From the NCBI GenBank assembly GCA_021792045.1, contig JAJYVJ010000112.1:1-5681 (forward strand): a stretch of DNA of 5,681 nucleotides, read 5' to 3'. How positions within the stretch are numbered: position 1 is the stretch's first letter; every line of letters begins with the position of its first letter. A program made the translations under genes and the position numbers. Of the stretch, positions 1 through 5,056 are shown in pieces. Origin of the DNA: Thermoplasmata archaeon. GTDB lineage: Archaea; Thermoplasmatota; Thermoplasmata; Thermoplasmatales; Thermoplasmataceae. The notes beneath the pieces were generated by a model. The model did not search any database. It saw nothing but the letters and a program-made list of their open reading frames with translations, and was not told the DNA's origin.

Positions 1-1
1 T

Positions 2-232
2 ACAGTAAGAAATTCAATAGCCCACTCATCCTATATAATTATGGAGCAAATGCACAGGGTCAGATTCAATGATGAAGCAGTTCAGGAAGAGTATGGATAT
101 GAAGAATTAATTACAATGACCAAGAAACTGGGAATATTACTCTATGTGATTGTTGGCCATTCGAATAGAGGCTATTTGTTAGAGTTTAAGCTTTTGTCGG
201 AAATGGATGCTGAAAATGGAAAAACTCTTTGA
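2..232 (+). CDS. C-terminal part of a HEPN-domain protein (5' end outside window)
   Basis: The frame is open from the left edge, with no stop before the first internal ATG at 41, so this is probably the tail of a longer gene and not a 63-aa protein starting there. Reading from base 2, the third to eighth residues are R-N-S-I-A-H (codons 8-25), followed by S-S-Y. This matches the Rx4H motif near the C-terminus of HEPN proteins, a superfamily of toxin, abortive-infection and CRISPR-associated ribonucleases. A Tyr/Glu-rich stretch and a hydrophobic segment (ILLYVIVG) follow, consistent with a closing helix. The ATG at 41 has a TATATAA only three bases upstream, too close to act as its promoter. 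A HEPN toxin-like role is inferred from a single motif; the remaining domain is not visible. Confidence 0.6.
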   Translation, partial: TVRNSIAHSSYIIMEQMHRVRFNDEAVQEEYGYEELITMTKKLGILLYVIVGHSNRGYLLEFKLLSEMDAENGKTL

Positions 233-254
233 TGTGTTGTCATAATGACCAAAG

Positions 255-413
255 ATGCCACAATTGATTGAAGTGACACATGTATCAAAGAGAGAGGGAT
301 CCCTCAGGGTCACGCTCCCAAAGAAAGCGGCCGAAGCACTGAAAGCAAATGCCGGAGATATAATCGGATTTTACTAGGAAGACGGCAGGGTGTTCCTGAA
401 GAAGATGCAGTGA
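255..413 (+). pseudogene. AbrB/SpoVT-type small DNA-binding protein, broken by an in-frame TAG
   Basis: The reading frame from ATG 255 gives an AbrB-like swapped-hairpin protein of 52 residues: IEVTHVSKREGSLRVTLPKK, then AGDIIGFY, a TAG at 375-377, then EDGRVFLKKMQ and TGA. The intact minus-strand relative at 419-598 reads FIREDGKIFIEG at the same place, so the stop replaces one residue just before the conserved EDG turn. The truncated 40-residue product would lack the last strand pair of the fold and is unlikely to dimerise. It begins 22 bases after the HEPN-like gene and may have been co-transcribed with it, which would suit an antitoxin or local regulator. The stop may be a true nonsense mutation or a sequencing error. 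Read-through as pyrrolysine is unlikely in so small a regulator. Confidence 0.75.
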
Positions 414-418
414 TCACG

Positions 419-598
419 TTATTCTTCGTATTCCTTCCTTAGCCCCTCAATGAAGATCTTCCCGTCTTCCCTGATGAACGATAGGATGCTGCCGTCAACG
501 AGCCCCAGTTCCCTGGCCACCTTCCTCGGTACGGTTATCCTGTATGAGGTGCCCCTGGCGCTGACATGAGTTACGTCCACAATCTCTCTCTTTGCCAT
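419..598 (-). CDS. AbrB/SpoVT-type transcriptional regulator
   Basis: A 59-aa protein with the whole AbrB/SpoVT/MazE-type beta fold: IVDVTHVSARGTSYRITVPR (residues 6-25), KVARELGLVDG (26-36) and ILSFIREDGKIFIEG (38-52), ending in a charged tail. Such proteins dimerise through interleaved hairpins and bind DNA as archaeal regulators or as antitoxins. The frame extends to a TTG at 640, but that would add 14 unrelated residues (MRPILFCLLCHYAI). The ATG at 598 puts the conserved domain at the N-terminus as usual. No SD is seen upstream, so a leaderless start is likely; a weak T-rich element (CCTTTTTTGCC) sits about 27 bases upstream. It converges on the broken paralogue, with five bases between the stops. 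The gene is more GC-rich than the downstream accessory operon. Confidence 0.85.
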   Translation of the reverse strand: MAKREIVDVTHVSARGTSYRITVPRKVARELGLVDGSILSFIREDGKIFIEGLRKEYEE

Positions 599-664
599 AA
601 TTGCGTAATGACAGAGGAGGCAAAAAAGGATCGGCCTCAACTGGCGTTCATTATGTTACTGCAG

Positions 665-697
665 CCCCTCAAGAGTGAGGGGTTTCTCATTTTTTTT
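665..697 (+). terminator. Hairpin with T-run, intrinsic-terminator-like
   Basis: CCCCTCA (665-671), loop AGAG, TGAGGGG (676-682) form a perfect seven-pair stem, followed by TTTCTCA and eight Ts (690-697). It has the form of an intrinsic terminator on the plus strand. No intact plus-strand gene lies directly upstream, so it would stop antisense transcription coming through the AbrB genes, or insulate the promoter that follows. On the minus strand it would lie upstream of the AbrB gene. Confidence 0.6.
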
Positions 698-705
698 CTT
701 GCGGG

Positions 706-715
706 AAATTTATAA
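706..715 (+). promoter_or_regulatory. Archaeal TATA box for the two small plus-strand genes
   Basis: AAATTTATAA matches the archaeal TATA element, preceded by a purine-rich GCGGG that could serve as a BRE. Its centre lies about 30 bases before ATG 741, which has no SD. This geometry predicts a leaderless transcript starting at or next to the ATG. Confidence 0.7.
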
Positions 716-740
716 CTACTGCACCGGATTCAGCGGATTC

Positions 741-947
741 ATGAACAGCCGTGGCGAATCGCTTTACCTGCCTGATGACATTGCTGTGCAGAGGGCAAGG
801 AAGCTGGGATACGCAAAGGGATGGAACGACAGGAGGTTCCAGGATCTGAACATCATAGAGGAGGCAATCAGGGGAAGCACAGACTTCGTCGAATTCTCAC
901 GGATACTTAGGGAGAGGATGGCGGAACTGGAAAGGAACGTGGGATGA
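741..947 (+). CDS. Small protein of unknown function, leaderless
   Basis: A 68-aa charged, soluble protein that I do not recognise. It begins MNSRGESLYLPDDIAVQRAR, then GYAKGWNDRRFQDLNIIEEA, and ends in a strongly charged helix (FSRILRERMAELERN). The frame is open back to 675, but that longer start would place the hairpin loop, T-run and TATA box inside the coding region. ATG 741, about 30 bases from the TATA box, is therefore chosen. The codons favour G/C in third positions as in the AbrB gene, suggesting host-like sequence. The stop codon overlaps the start of the next gene, so the two are probably translated together. Mostly helical; a DNA-binding or regulatory role is possible but unsupported. 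Confidence 0.72.
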   Translation: MNSRGESLYLPDDIAVQRARKLGYAKGWNDRRFQDLNIIEEAIRGSTDFVEFSRILRERMAELERNVG

Positions 948-1087
948 TGGCCAGGACAAATCCGTTCACAAAGGAATATTACACCGGAAGAAAGGACCAG
1001 TTTGACATAGATTATGCGATGTTCAGGAGAGCCGTTGAGGAAACTCAGACCAGGGAGGGACTGATGGAATATCTTGATTTAATTTAA
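944..1087 (+). CDS. Very small protein of unknown function, overlapping the upstream gene
   Basis: A 47-aa reading frame starting at ATGATG, overlapping the TGA of the 68-aa gene by four bases (a second ATG at 947 would give 46 aa). It begins MMARTNPFTKEYYTGRKDQF, then DIDYAMFRRAVEETQTREG, then LMEYLDLI before TAA. The central part, G-x-x-D-x-F followed by an A-V/A-I helix and a hydrophobic L-M-E-Y-L end, loosely parallels GWNDRRF...EEAIRGSTDFVEFSRIL in its neighbour. The two may be diverged copies or partners in one complex. ATGA overlap and similar codon use support it being translated. Function unknown. Confidence 0.6.
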   Translation: MMARTNPFTKEYYTGRKDQFDIDYAMFRRAVEETQTREGLMEYLDLI

Positions 1088-1109
1088 CTTTTTTATATCT
1101 TCTCTCTTT
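1088..1109 (+). terminator. T-rich terminator after the small plus-strand genes
   Basis: Directly after TAA 1085-1087 comes a run of six Ts (1089-1094) and then a pyrimidine-rich TATCTTCTCTCTTT. Archaeal RNA polymerase stops at such T-tracts without a hairpin. It lies in the 86-base gap between two converging transcription units; the rest of that gap (to 1173) is AT-rich with nothing else recognisable, and no clear T-run serves the minus-strand operon there. Confidence 0.5.
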
Positions 1110-1173
1110 AATCTCAGTAATTTTATCTGACACATAGTTATATTATTTATTGGTGGCTTGTATTATCTTGAAT

Positions 1174-2361
1174 CTACTTATTTCTCAATTGATTTTTTAC
1201 TTTGGACCCGAATTCACTTTTTTCTTCTAAATAATTGAAACTATCATTATCCTTGATTCTCTTTGAAATATAATTAAGTTCCTTGTTTCCTTCCTTTATT
1301 TGCTGAATAGTAGAAAGCCCCTTAATCTGTTTAAGAAGTTTATCGGTGGAATCTGTTTTGGGCAAATTACTATTCTTTATGCTTTCTATTTCTTCAAGAA
1401 CCCTTCTCATACTTTGGTCGACGTATCCCTTAATTGCGGTGTGCTCCATTCCCATATTATCGTATGTCTCTAAAGATACATTTTCTGGTAGAAAAAATTT
1501 AACATTTTTAAATTCTTCATCAATTTTTTCCTTCTTTTTTTTGTCCTTTTCACTCCATCCTACTTCAAATCTAGTTGGAGAAATTATATCGAAACTTTCA
1601 AAAGGATGGTAATGAATTTTGGAAGGCCCAAGGTGGTTCTTGGTAAATGTTTTGTAGGCTCCCTCTAGTAATAAAATTACATACTCTTTGTGCAGTTGAG
1701 AATAGACATAATCTAAGTTAACGTTATAATCTTCAAATTTATCAAATTGTCCCATTTGAAACCCCACGACCTTCAGCCTTTTTTCTCTTACTTGCTTTAA
1801 AATAATATCTATCTTTTTTTTAAATACGTTTTCATCTTCTCTTAAATCCAGCCATATGACTGGATCATTATCATCTGTTTGTTTGCAGAATTCAGGAATT
1901 ATTTTAGCAAAATCACTATCATAAAGAAATGGCGGCAGAGATCTTGTAGTTAACCTTCCCTCTGCAATATTAAGAAATCTCAAGAAAGTTTGGATTTGAT
2001 CTAACGATAATGATGGCCATGGCTTATTATGACTTTTCCTCAGGGAGAGTGTAGTTATGGGGGCGTCTATTGCAACCTTGGTGAATGAAGCAATTTTATC
2101 CGATAACTTTTTCATAGCCCCATTTTTATGGATAAAGCTCAGAATATCTTCTTTATCAAAATACTGTGTGATAGTAGAAACATGATCGTCTAATTTAGTC
2201 TGATTGGAGTAGTCAGCCTTATGTCGATATTCAGTATCAGTTATCATTCTAGACGGGGTTACAAATTCTTCCCTTGCACTAATTTTTAAGACTCTTGGGT
2301 AGTATCTTAATGAAATTTTATTTGAAAAGTCATCACTGGCAACATCCTTTATTTCTATCAA
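1174..2361 (-). CDS. Large alpha/beta protein of unknown function, last gene of the operon
   Basis: A 395-aa protein that I do not recognise; it ends the operon. Residues 165-265 alternate predicted strands and helices: PVIWLDL, a Lys-rich helix, LKVVGFQMG, a helix with NVNLDYVYSQL, YVILLLEG, then SFDIISPT. This suggests a Rossmann-like or TIM-barrel core. HYHPF (250-254), just before the last strand, could bind metal or substrate. A very basic stretch follows (EKDKKKKEKI, 271-280), and the last 80 residues look like coiled helices. The start is TTG 2361, one base after the stop of the 223-aa gene, with AAGGTGAGGTGA just upstream as SD; no better start exists before the conserved-looking part. 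AT-rich, unlike the genes at the window's ends. A faint TP-x-x-M-I-T at residues 35-41 recalls tRNA-guanine transglycosylases but is too weak to assign. Confidence 0.85.
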   Translation of the reverse strand: MIEIKDVASDDFSNKISLRYYPRVLKISAREEFVTPSRMITDTEYRHKADYSNQTKLDDHVSTITQYFDKEDILSFIHKNGAMKKLSDKIASFTKVAIDAPITTLSLRKSHNKPWPSLSLDQIQTFLRFLNIAEGRLTTRSLPPFLYDSDFAKIIPEFCKQTDDNDPVIWLDLREDENVFKKKIDIILKQVREKRLKVVGFQMGQFDKFEDYNVNLDYVYSQLHKEYVILLLEGAYKTFTKNHLGPSKIHYHPFESFDIISPTRFEVGWSEKDKKKKEKIDEEFKNVKFFLPENVSLETYDNMGMEHTAIKGYVDQSMRRVLEEIESIKNSNLPKTDSTDKLLKQIKGLSTIQQIKEGNKELNYISKRIKDNDSFNYLEEKSEFGSKVKNQLRNK

Positions 2362-2362
2362 T

Positions 2363-3034
2363 TCACCTCACCTTGAGTCTAGGTATGTAATCTTCAGTGA
2401 TTTTCCCAAATGAAACCTTAGGAAAAGAGTCTTTAAGCTTGACCTTATTGAATCTCTTAGCGTAAATGGAGTCTTCTAAAATTAATTTGGTTATGCCTCT
2501 ATACCCACTTTGGTCCCAAGATCTCTTTCTCTCACTGATTTTAAATTTAAGCTCTTTTGCCGAAATATTTCTGTCCGAAAGCAATTCTGTATAATTTCTT
2601 GCTGTTTCCGAAAATTCAGCGTCGGTTTCGAATAATGTCAAAAATCTGTTTAATGGCTTATCAGAGTCGCTACCCGCTTGATAAAAATTATTAACGCGTA
2701 TTTTACCAGTAAATACCAGAGAAGACAAGACAACGTTTAATTTATAACTGTATGGTCCATACTTATAAAAAATGAAGCCCGCATCTTCCTCTGGCCCATA
2801 AGAAAGCCCCATTGGTCTTAAAATCTGGTCATATAACAAAAACACCTCTTTCTGCATCAGAGTCCTAGATACTACAGATTTCTGGTGATCCATTGAGGTC
2901 ATTAGTAATATAACTGCGTCCCGCAGATTTACGCTCAATTTTCCCTTTAAATTCTCTTTTATGCAAGATGTTTCCATTATTCTGTCTGCCTCTTTTAATG
3001 ATACGAACTTAAGTTTTGATGTGGCGTCAAACAC
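2363..3034 (-). CDS. YwgA/Panacea-like (DUF4065-type) protein
   Basis: A 223-aa soluble protein. Residues 40-115 fit the helix-rich pattern of YwgA-like and SocA/Panacea-type proteins: a hydrophobic helix (AVILLMTSM), then S-R-T-L-M-Q-K-E-V-F-L-L (56-67), corresponding to the family's 'trLqKllFLl', then F-x-x-Y-K-Y-GPYS (87-96) and a helix ending V-F-T-G-K-I. The GPYS motif is the most telling sign. Panacea domains act as antitoxins, and YwgA-like proteins are annotated as predicted regulators; the role here may be a sensor or antitoxin-like partner. The C-terminal 100 residues are charged and unassigned. The start is GTG 3034, placed by AGGAGGT seven bases or so upstream. It lies 11 bases after the zinc-ribbon gene and one base before the 395-aa gene, so it is co-transcribed with both. 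Confidence 0.78.
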   Translation of the reverse strand: MFDATSKLKFVSLKEADRIMETSCIKENLKGKLSVNLRDAVILLMTSMDHQKSVVSRTLMQKEVFLLYDQILRPMGLSYGPEEDAGFIFYKYGPYSYKLNVVLSSLVFTGKIRVNNFYQAGSDSDKPLNRFLTLFETDAEFSETARNYTELLSDRNISAKELKFKISERKRSWDQSGYRGITKLILEDSIYAKRFNKVKLKDSFPKVSFGKITEDYIPRLKVR

Positions 3035-3040
3035 TCTATG

Positions 3041-3047
3041 ACCTCCT
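3041..3047 (-). promoter_or_regulatory. Shine-Dalgarno sequence fixing a GTG start
   Basis: AGGAGGT, a near-perfect SD, lies six bases before GTG 3034 and overlaps the TAG stop of the preceding gene. It supports the GTG start of the YwgA/Panacea-like gene and translational coupling to the gene before it. Confidence 0.7.
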
Positions 3048-3591
3048 AAATTGTATCATAGTAAACCACCTTATATTTCCATTTATTGAGACTATACGGC
3101 ACTTTTTCCGGTACACAGGAGAATATGTAACTATAATTCAAGGAGTTTTTGTTTTTCGTACATATGAAGATTTTAATTCTATCAAGAACTCGATTTGACG
3201 GAGACGGAGCGCTTCGGAGATGTAATCTATCGACTCGGAGTCTTCCAAGGAACCCGTAATTTACAACATAAACCTTATTAACTGACTCATTAAACATACC
3301 TGTCATGGTTAGTTTCCCAGCAGCTTCTGTTTTGAATGCGTTTAACATAGATTCCTCGATTTGCAATTCGTTGTAATCAAAGTTATCTATTTCATTCAGG
3401 GAATAATTGTGACCTGATGGACACGCCAAACTTCTCGCGACCATCAAATTATACTCATTTGATCCTCCAATACCTACATCTCTTGTCGAAACACCAGCAT
3501 TAATCTGATTCCTATGACCTACCTGGCCTAGAATAAGCGGACGTCCACAAATTATACACTTGAGATTGAATGAATTATTTTGGTTGATCAT
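3046..3591 (-). CDS. Zinc-ribbon protein of unknown function
   Basis: A 181-aa protein with C-I-I-C (residues 12-15) and C-P-S-G-H (57-61), spaced as two halves of a zinc ribbon with ligands Cys12, Cys15, Cys57 and His61. The loop between is Gly/Asn-rich (GVSTRDVGIGGSNEYN). After the ribbon comes a helical region (LQIEESMLNAFKTEAAGKL), then a likely beta-rich C-terminal half with many Tyr and Val residues and a further C-T-K-N-K turn. No catalytic motif is visible. The start ATG 3591 overlaps the preceding small gene by 17 bases, with only a weak purine-rich GAGAGAT before it, so translation is probably coupled. The ribbon suggests nucleic-acid or protein binding within a complex made by this operon; that is inference. 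AT-rich like its downstream neighbours. Confidence 0.8.
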   Translation of the reverse strand: MINQNNSFNLKCIICGRPLILGQVGHRNQINAGVSTRDVGIGGSNEYNLMVARSLACPSGHNYSLNEIDNFDYNELQIEESMLNAFKTEAAGKLTMTGMFNESVNKVYVVNYGFLGRLRVDRLHLRSAPSPSNRVLDRIKIFICTKNKNSLNYSYIFSCVPEKVPYSLNKWKYKVVYYDTI

Positions 3592-3778
3592 TTGCTATCT
3601 CTCTTTCTGTCGTTTTCATTACTTCTATAGCCTGCAATTTAGTTTTGCCTATAATCTTTTCATTATGTTCTCCGATTGCATCTTTGGAATACGGGCCACA
3701 GGAAGGCATGGGCGGACAAACTGTGGCTCCATGGCAAATGATCGAAGCGAACAGAGCAAACCTTTGTGTGGTCCTCAA
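3575..3778 (-). CDS. Small Cys-containing protein of unknown function
   Basis: A 67-aa frame starting at TTG 3778. A strong SD (AAGGAGAGG) ends five bases before the TTG. The N-terminal part is basic then hydrophobic (RTTQRFALFASII), followed by C-H (15-16), C21, C27 in a Pro/Gly-rich stretch (CHGATVCPPMPSCGPY), which could bind a metal. The C-terminal half is a charged, probably helical segment (KTKLQAIEVMKTTEREIA). It overlaps the zinc-ribbon gene by 17 bases and is preceded by a 19-codon ORF whose stop overlaps this TTG. It may be a real small subunit, or the body of an 85-residue gene whose first 19 codons are now in another frame. The good SD and operon position support expression; the family is unknown. 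Confidence 0.6.
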   Translation of the reverse strand: MRTTQRFALFASIICHGATVCPPMPSCGPYSKDAIGEHNEKIIGKTKLQAIEVMKTTEREIANDQPK

Positions 3779-3834
3779 TTTTGCCTCTCCTTCAAAATCT
3801 CGCCTTTCAGAGGAATAATATTTTCAGCTTTCAT
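3775..3834 (-). CDS. 19-codon mini-ORF linking two operon genes
   Basis: ATG 3834 overlaps the TGA of the 352-aa gene in an ATGA arrangement, and its own TGA (3777-3775) overlaps the TTG start of the 67-aa gene in a TTGA arrangement. It encodes MKAENIIPLKGEILKERQN. It contains, in its last codons, the AAGGAGAGG that serves as SD for the next gene. It may be a coupling peptide, or the displaced N-terminus of the 67-aa gene after a one-base change near CAAAATTG: a -1 shift there would join the two into about 85 residues. Short length means it could also be chance. Confidence 0.35.
   Translation of the reverse strand: MKAENIIPLKGEILKERQN
3784..3792 (-). promoter_or_regulatory. Shine-Dalgarno sequence supporting the TTG start of the 67-aa gene
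   Basis: AAGGAGAGG lies five bases before TTG 3778. It is the main reason for accepting a non-ATG start there, and it is embedded in the 19-codon mini-ORF, so ribosomes finishing that ORF would sit beside it. Confidence 0.6.
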
Positions 3835-4889
3835 TCTCCACCCTTATTGTTATTGCTGTTAATTCCATCAAAAGTCATCTTGTAGAGAGAATAGACCATA
3901 AAAATCATGGACTCAGCCTCATAACCCTCAACATTAGCACCGCCCGCATGAGGTGCGGAGCTGTCTTCAGACCTTGATGCTGCACCATAGAGCTTTTTCT
4001 GCAGAGCATCCACAAGGTCCGATATGTTTTTATTGTCGTCAAATAATTTGTCTAACCCTCCCTGGCTATTCACAAACTCCAAAAATTTTTTAAGAGAGTT
4101 CCTGAGGATTGTTAAACTGGCTCCGATGTCAAGGCCCGTGTATAGTTTATCCTTTGCCTCATCCAGCATCTTGAGGATGTCACCTAAGGCTCCGGCGGTT
4201 TCTACCCTTGGGATCTCTGTGATTTCATACTGACCTAATCCAAGCTTTGGAAGGAAGTCGTGAATCCAGTCGGATGACCTAATTGCCTCCTCAAAGCTCT
4301 TTTTCTCAGTTTTTATAGTTAAATACCCATCATTAGGCCCGAAACCACTTGAGGAGATCAGGTTAAGATTGTCTCTATTTTGGTAATAAGTGCCTATCTG
4401 GCTCGGATAAACGTATAGGAGAAAACTTATTGCATGGGAATTCTTAAACGTGCTATTTCCTATAGCGGTTTTTAAATTTGTAGGAAATGAAGGATCATCA
4501 AGATGGAATTCTTCTATGTATGAAACCTTTGCATTGTTGCTAGGATATGTTGTGAAAATTTCTAAAGTTAAGTTAACGTCCCCTTTGACGGAAGATTTCC
4601 TCGCTTCATTCATATATGATATAATCTTACTGTCTATAGTGGCTGTAAGATCCATTTTTAGAGTCTTCTGCCCATAATTTCTATTGTAGTCTGTTGGCCC
4701 TATATTAAATCCTTGGGTTTCCAGACCTTTTGGCTGGAGTCGGCCGATTAATTTTCCCATGAAAGATATGTTTCCAAAAAAGTTTATTGGCGCTTCCTGA
4801 CTTACATCATATTGCCATTCCAATCCCACTTTAATTGTTGGCTCGAAATAAGACTCATCCACGGAGATAGATTTTAGAGTCAATTTCAA
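3831..4889 (-). CDS. Two-domain protein of unknown function: beta-rich N-terminus, helical C-terminus
   Basis: A 352-aa protein. Residues 1-195 are rich in alternating hydrophobic/polar strands (MKLTLKSISV, IKVGLEWQYD, INFFGNISFMGKLIG, DVNLTLEIFTTYP), suggesting a beta-sandwich. A conserved-looking linker follows: S-S-D-W-I (205-209), F-L-P-K-L-G-L-G (212-219) and I-T-E-I-P (223-227). I recall this pattern, a tryptophan, LG(Y/L)G and an acidic EIP, from other archaeal and bacterial proteins of unknown function. Then come helices (LGDILKMLDEAKDKLYTGL; ASLTILRNSLKKFLEFV) and a C-terminal S-A-P-H-A-G-G (311-317) with EAESMIFMVYSLY (324-336), a layout recalling HEPN/Abi-type C-terminal helices but without a clear Rx4-6H. 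The start is TTG 4889; an in-frame TGA just upstream excludes anything longer. The stop overlaps a mini-ORF. Confidence 0.85.
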   Translation of the reverse strand: MKLTLKSISVDESYFEPTIKVGLEWQYDVSQEAPINFFGNISFMGKLIGRLQPKGLETQGFNIGPTDYNRNYGQKTLKMDLTATIDSKIISYMNEARKSSVKGDVNLTLEIFTTYPSNNAKVSYIEEFHLDDPSFPTNLKTAIGNSTFKNSHAISFLLYVYPSQIGTYYQNRDNLNLISSSGFGPNDGYLTIKTEKKSFEEAIRSSDWIHDFLPKLGLGQYEITEIPRVETAGALGDILKMLDEAKDKLYTGLDIGASLTILRNSLKKFLEFVNSQGGLDKLFDDNKNISDLVDALQKKLYGAASRSEDSSAPHAGGANVEGYEAESMIFMVYSLYKMTFDGINSNNNKGGE

Positions 4890-4897
4890 ACCTCATA

Positions 4898-4905
4898 CCC
4901 CTCCC
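4898..4905 (-). promoter_or_regulatory. Shine-Dalgarno sequence fixing a TTG start
   Basis: GGGAGGGG lies eight bases before TTG 4889. An ATG at 4896 sits nearer but opens only a 13-codon frame, and the 352-aa frame has a TGA at 4895-4893, so the TTG is the only upstream start that fits. Confidence 0.65.
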
Positions 4906-4917
4906 TTCAAAATCTCC

Positions 4918-5052
4918 TCAATTTCCTTCAACTTCTGAGCGGCCAATACAAGTTTTGAGATGTTCAGCGTACTTGTCTCTTTCAATCAACTCACCACAAT
5001 TAGCACACCGCAATCTCTTCCTGTTGAAACCTATTGGAAATTTATTCACCAT
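4918..5052 (-). CDS. 44-aa C2HC zinc-finger protein
   Basis: A tiny gene between the regulator and the 352-aa gene. It encodes MVNKFPIGFNRKRLRCANCG followed by ELIERDKYAEHLKTC and a short tail. Ligands are Cys16, Cys19, His31 and Cys35 (C-x2-C-x11-H-x3-C), close to the zf-C2HC pattern C-x2-C-G...H-x3-C found in small nucleic-acid- or protein-binding fingers. The basic N-terminus (FNRKRLR) suits nucleic-acid contact. AAGGAG lies seven bases before the ATG, inside the last codons of the regulator gene, whose stop is four bases upstream; coupling to the regulator is therefore likely. The motif, SD and position together make this a real gene despite its length. It may act as a small subunit or adaptor for the operon's products. 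Confidence 0.8.
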   Translation of the reverse strand: MVNKFPIGFNRKRLRCANCGELIERDKYAEHLKTCIGRSEVEGN

Positions 5053-5056
5053 TCAT

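Noticed and set aside
375..377. TAG read as pyrrolysine
   Set aside because: Known pyrrolysine proteins are mainly methyltransferases; nothing supports recoding in a small AbrB protein.
599..640. N-terminal extension of the intact AbrB gene to a TTG at 640
   Set aside because: AbrB domains normally start close to the N-terminus, and the extra residues resemble nothing in the family.
675..740. N-terminal extension of the 68-aa gene back to the ATG at 675
   Set aside because: It would code through the terminator hairpin, T-run and TATA box; its residues (FSFFFLREIYNY) come from the regulatory region.
1346..1612. Plus-strand frame with a hydrophobic product
   Set aside because: A shadow of the Lys/Glu-rich 395-aa gene; reverse-complemented Lys and Glu codons yield Phe/Leu/Ser runs. 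The same reasoning removes 3016-3198, 4024-4233 and 4450-4677.
1174..2361. Assignment as a tRNA-guanine transglycosylase or DpdA
   Set aside because: Only a faint N-terminal TP motif and possible barrel; the family's zinc ligands (CxCxxC...H) are absent.
3560..3862. 100-codon open frame on the plus strand
   Set aside because: Antisense to the small-gene junction; Phe/Cys/Tyr-rich product with no motif or ribosome binding site.
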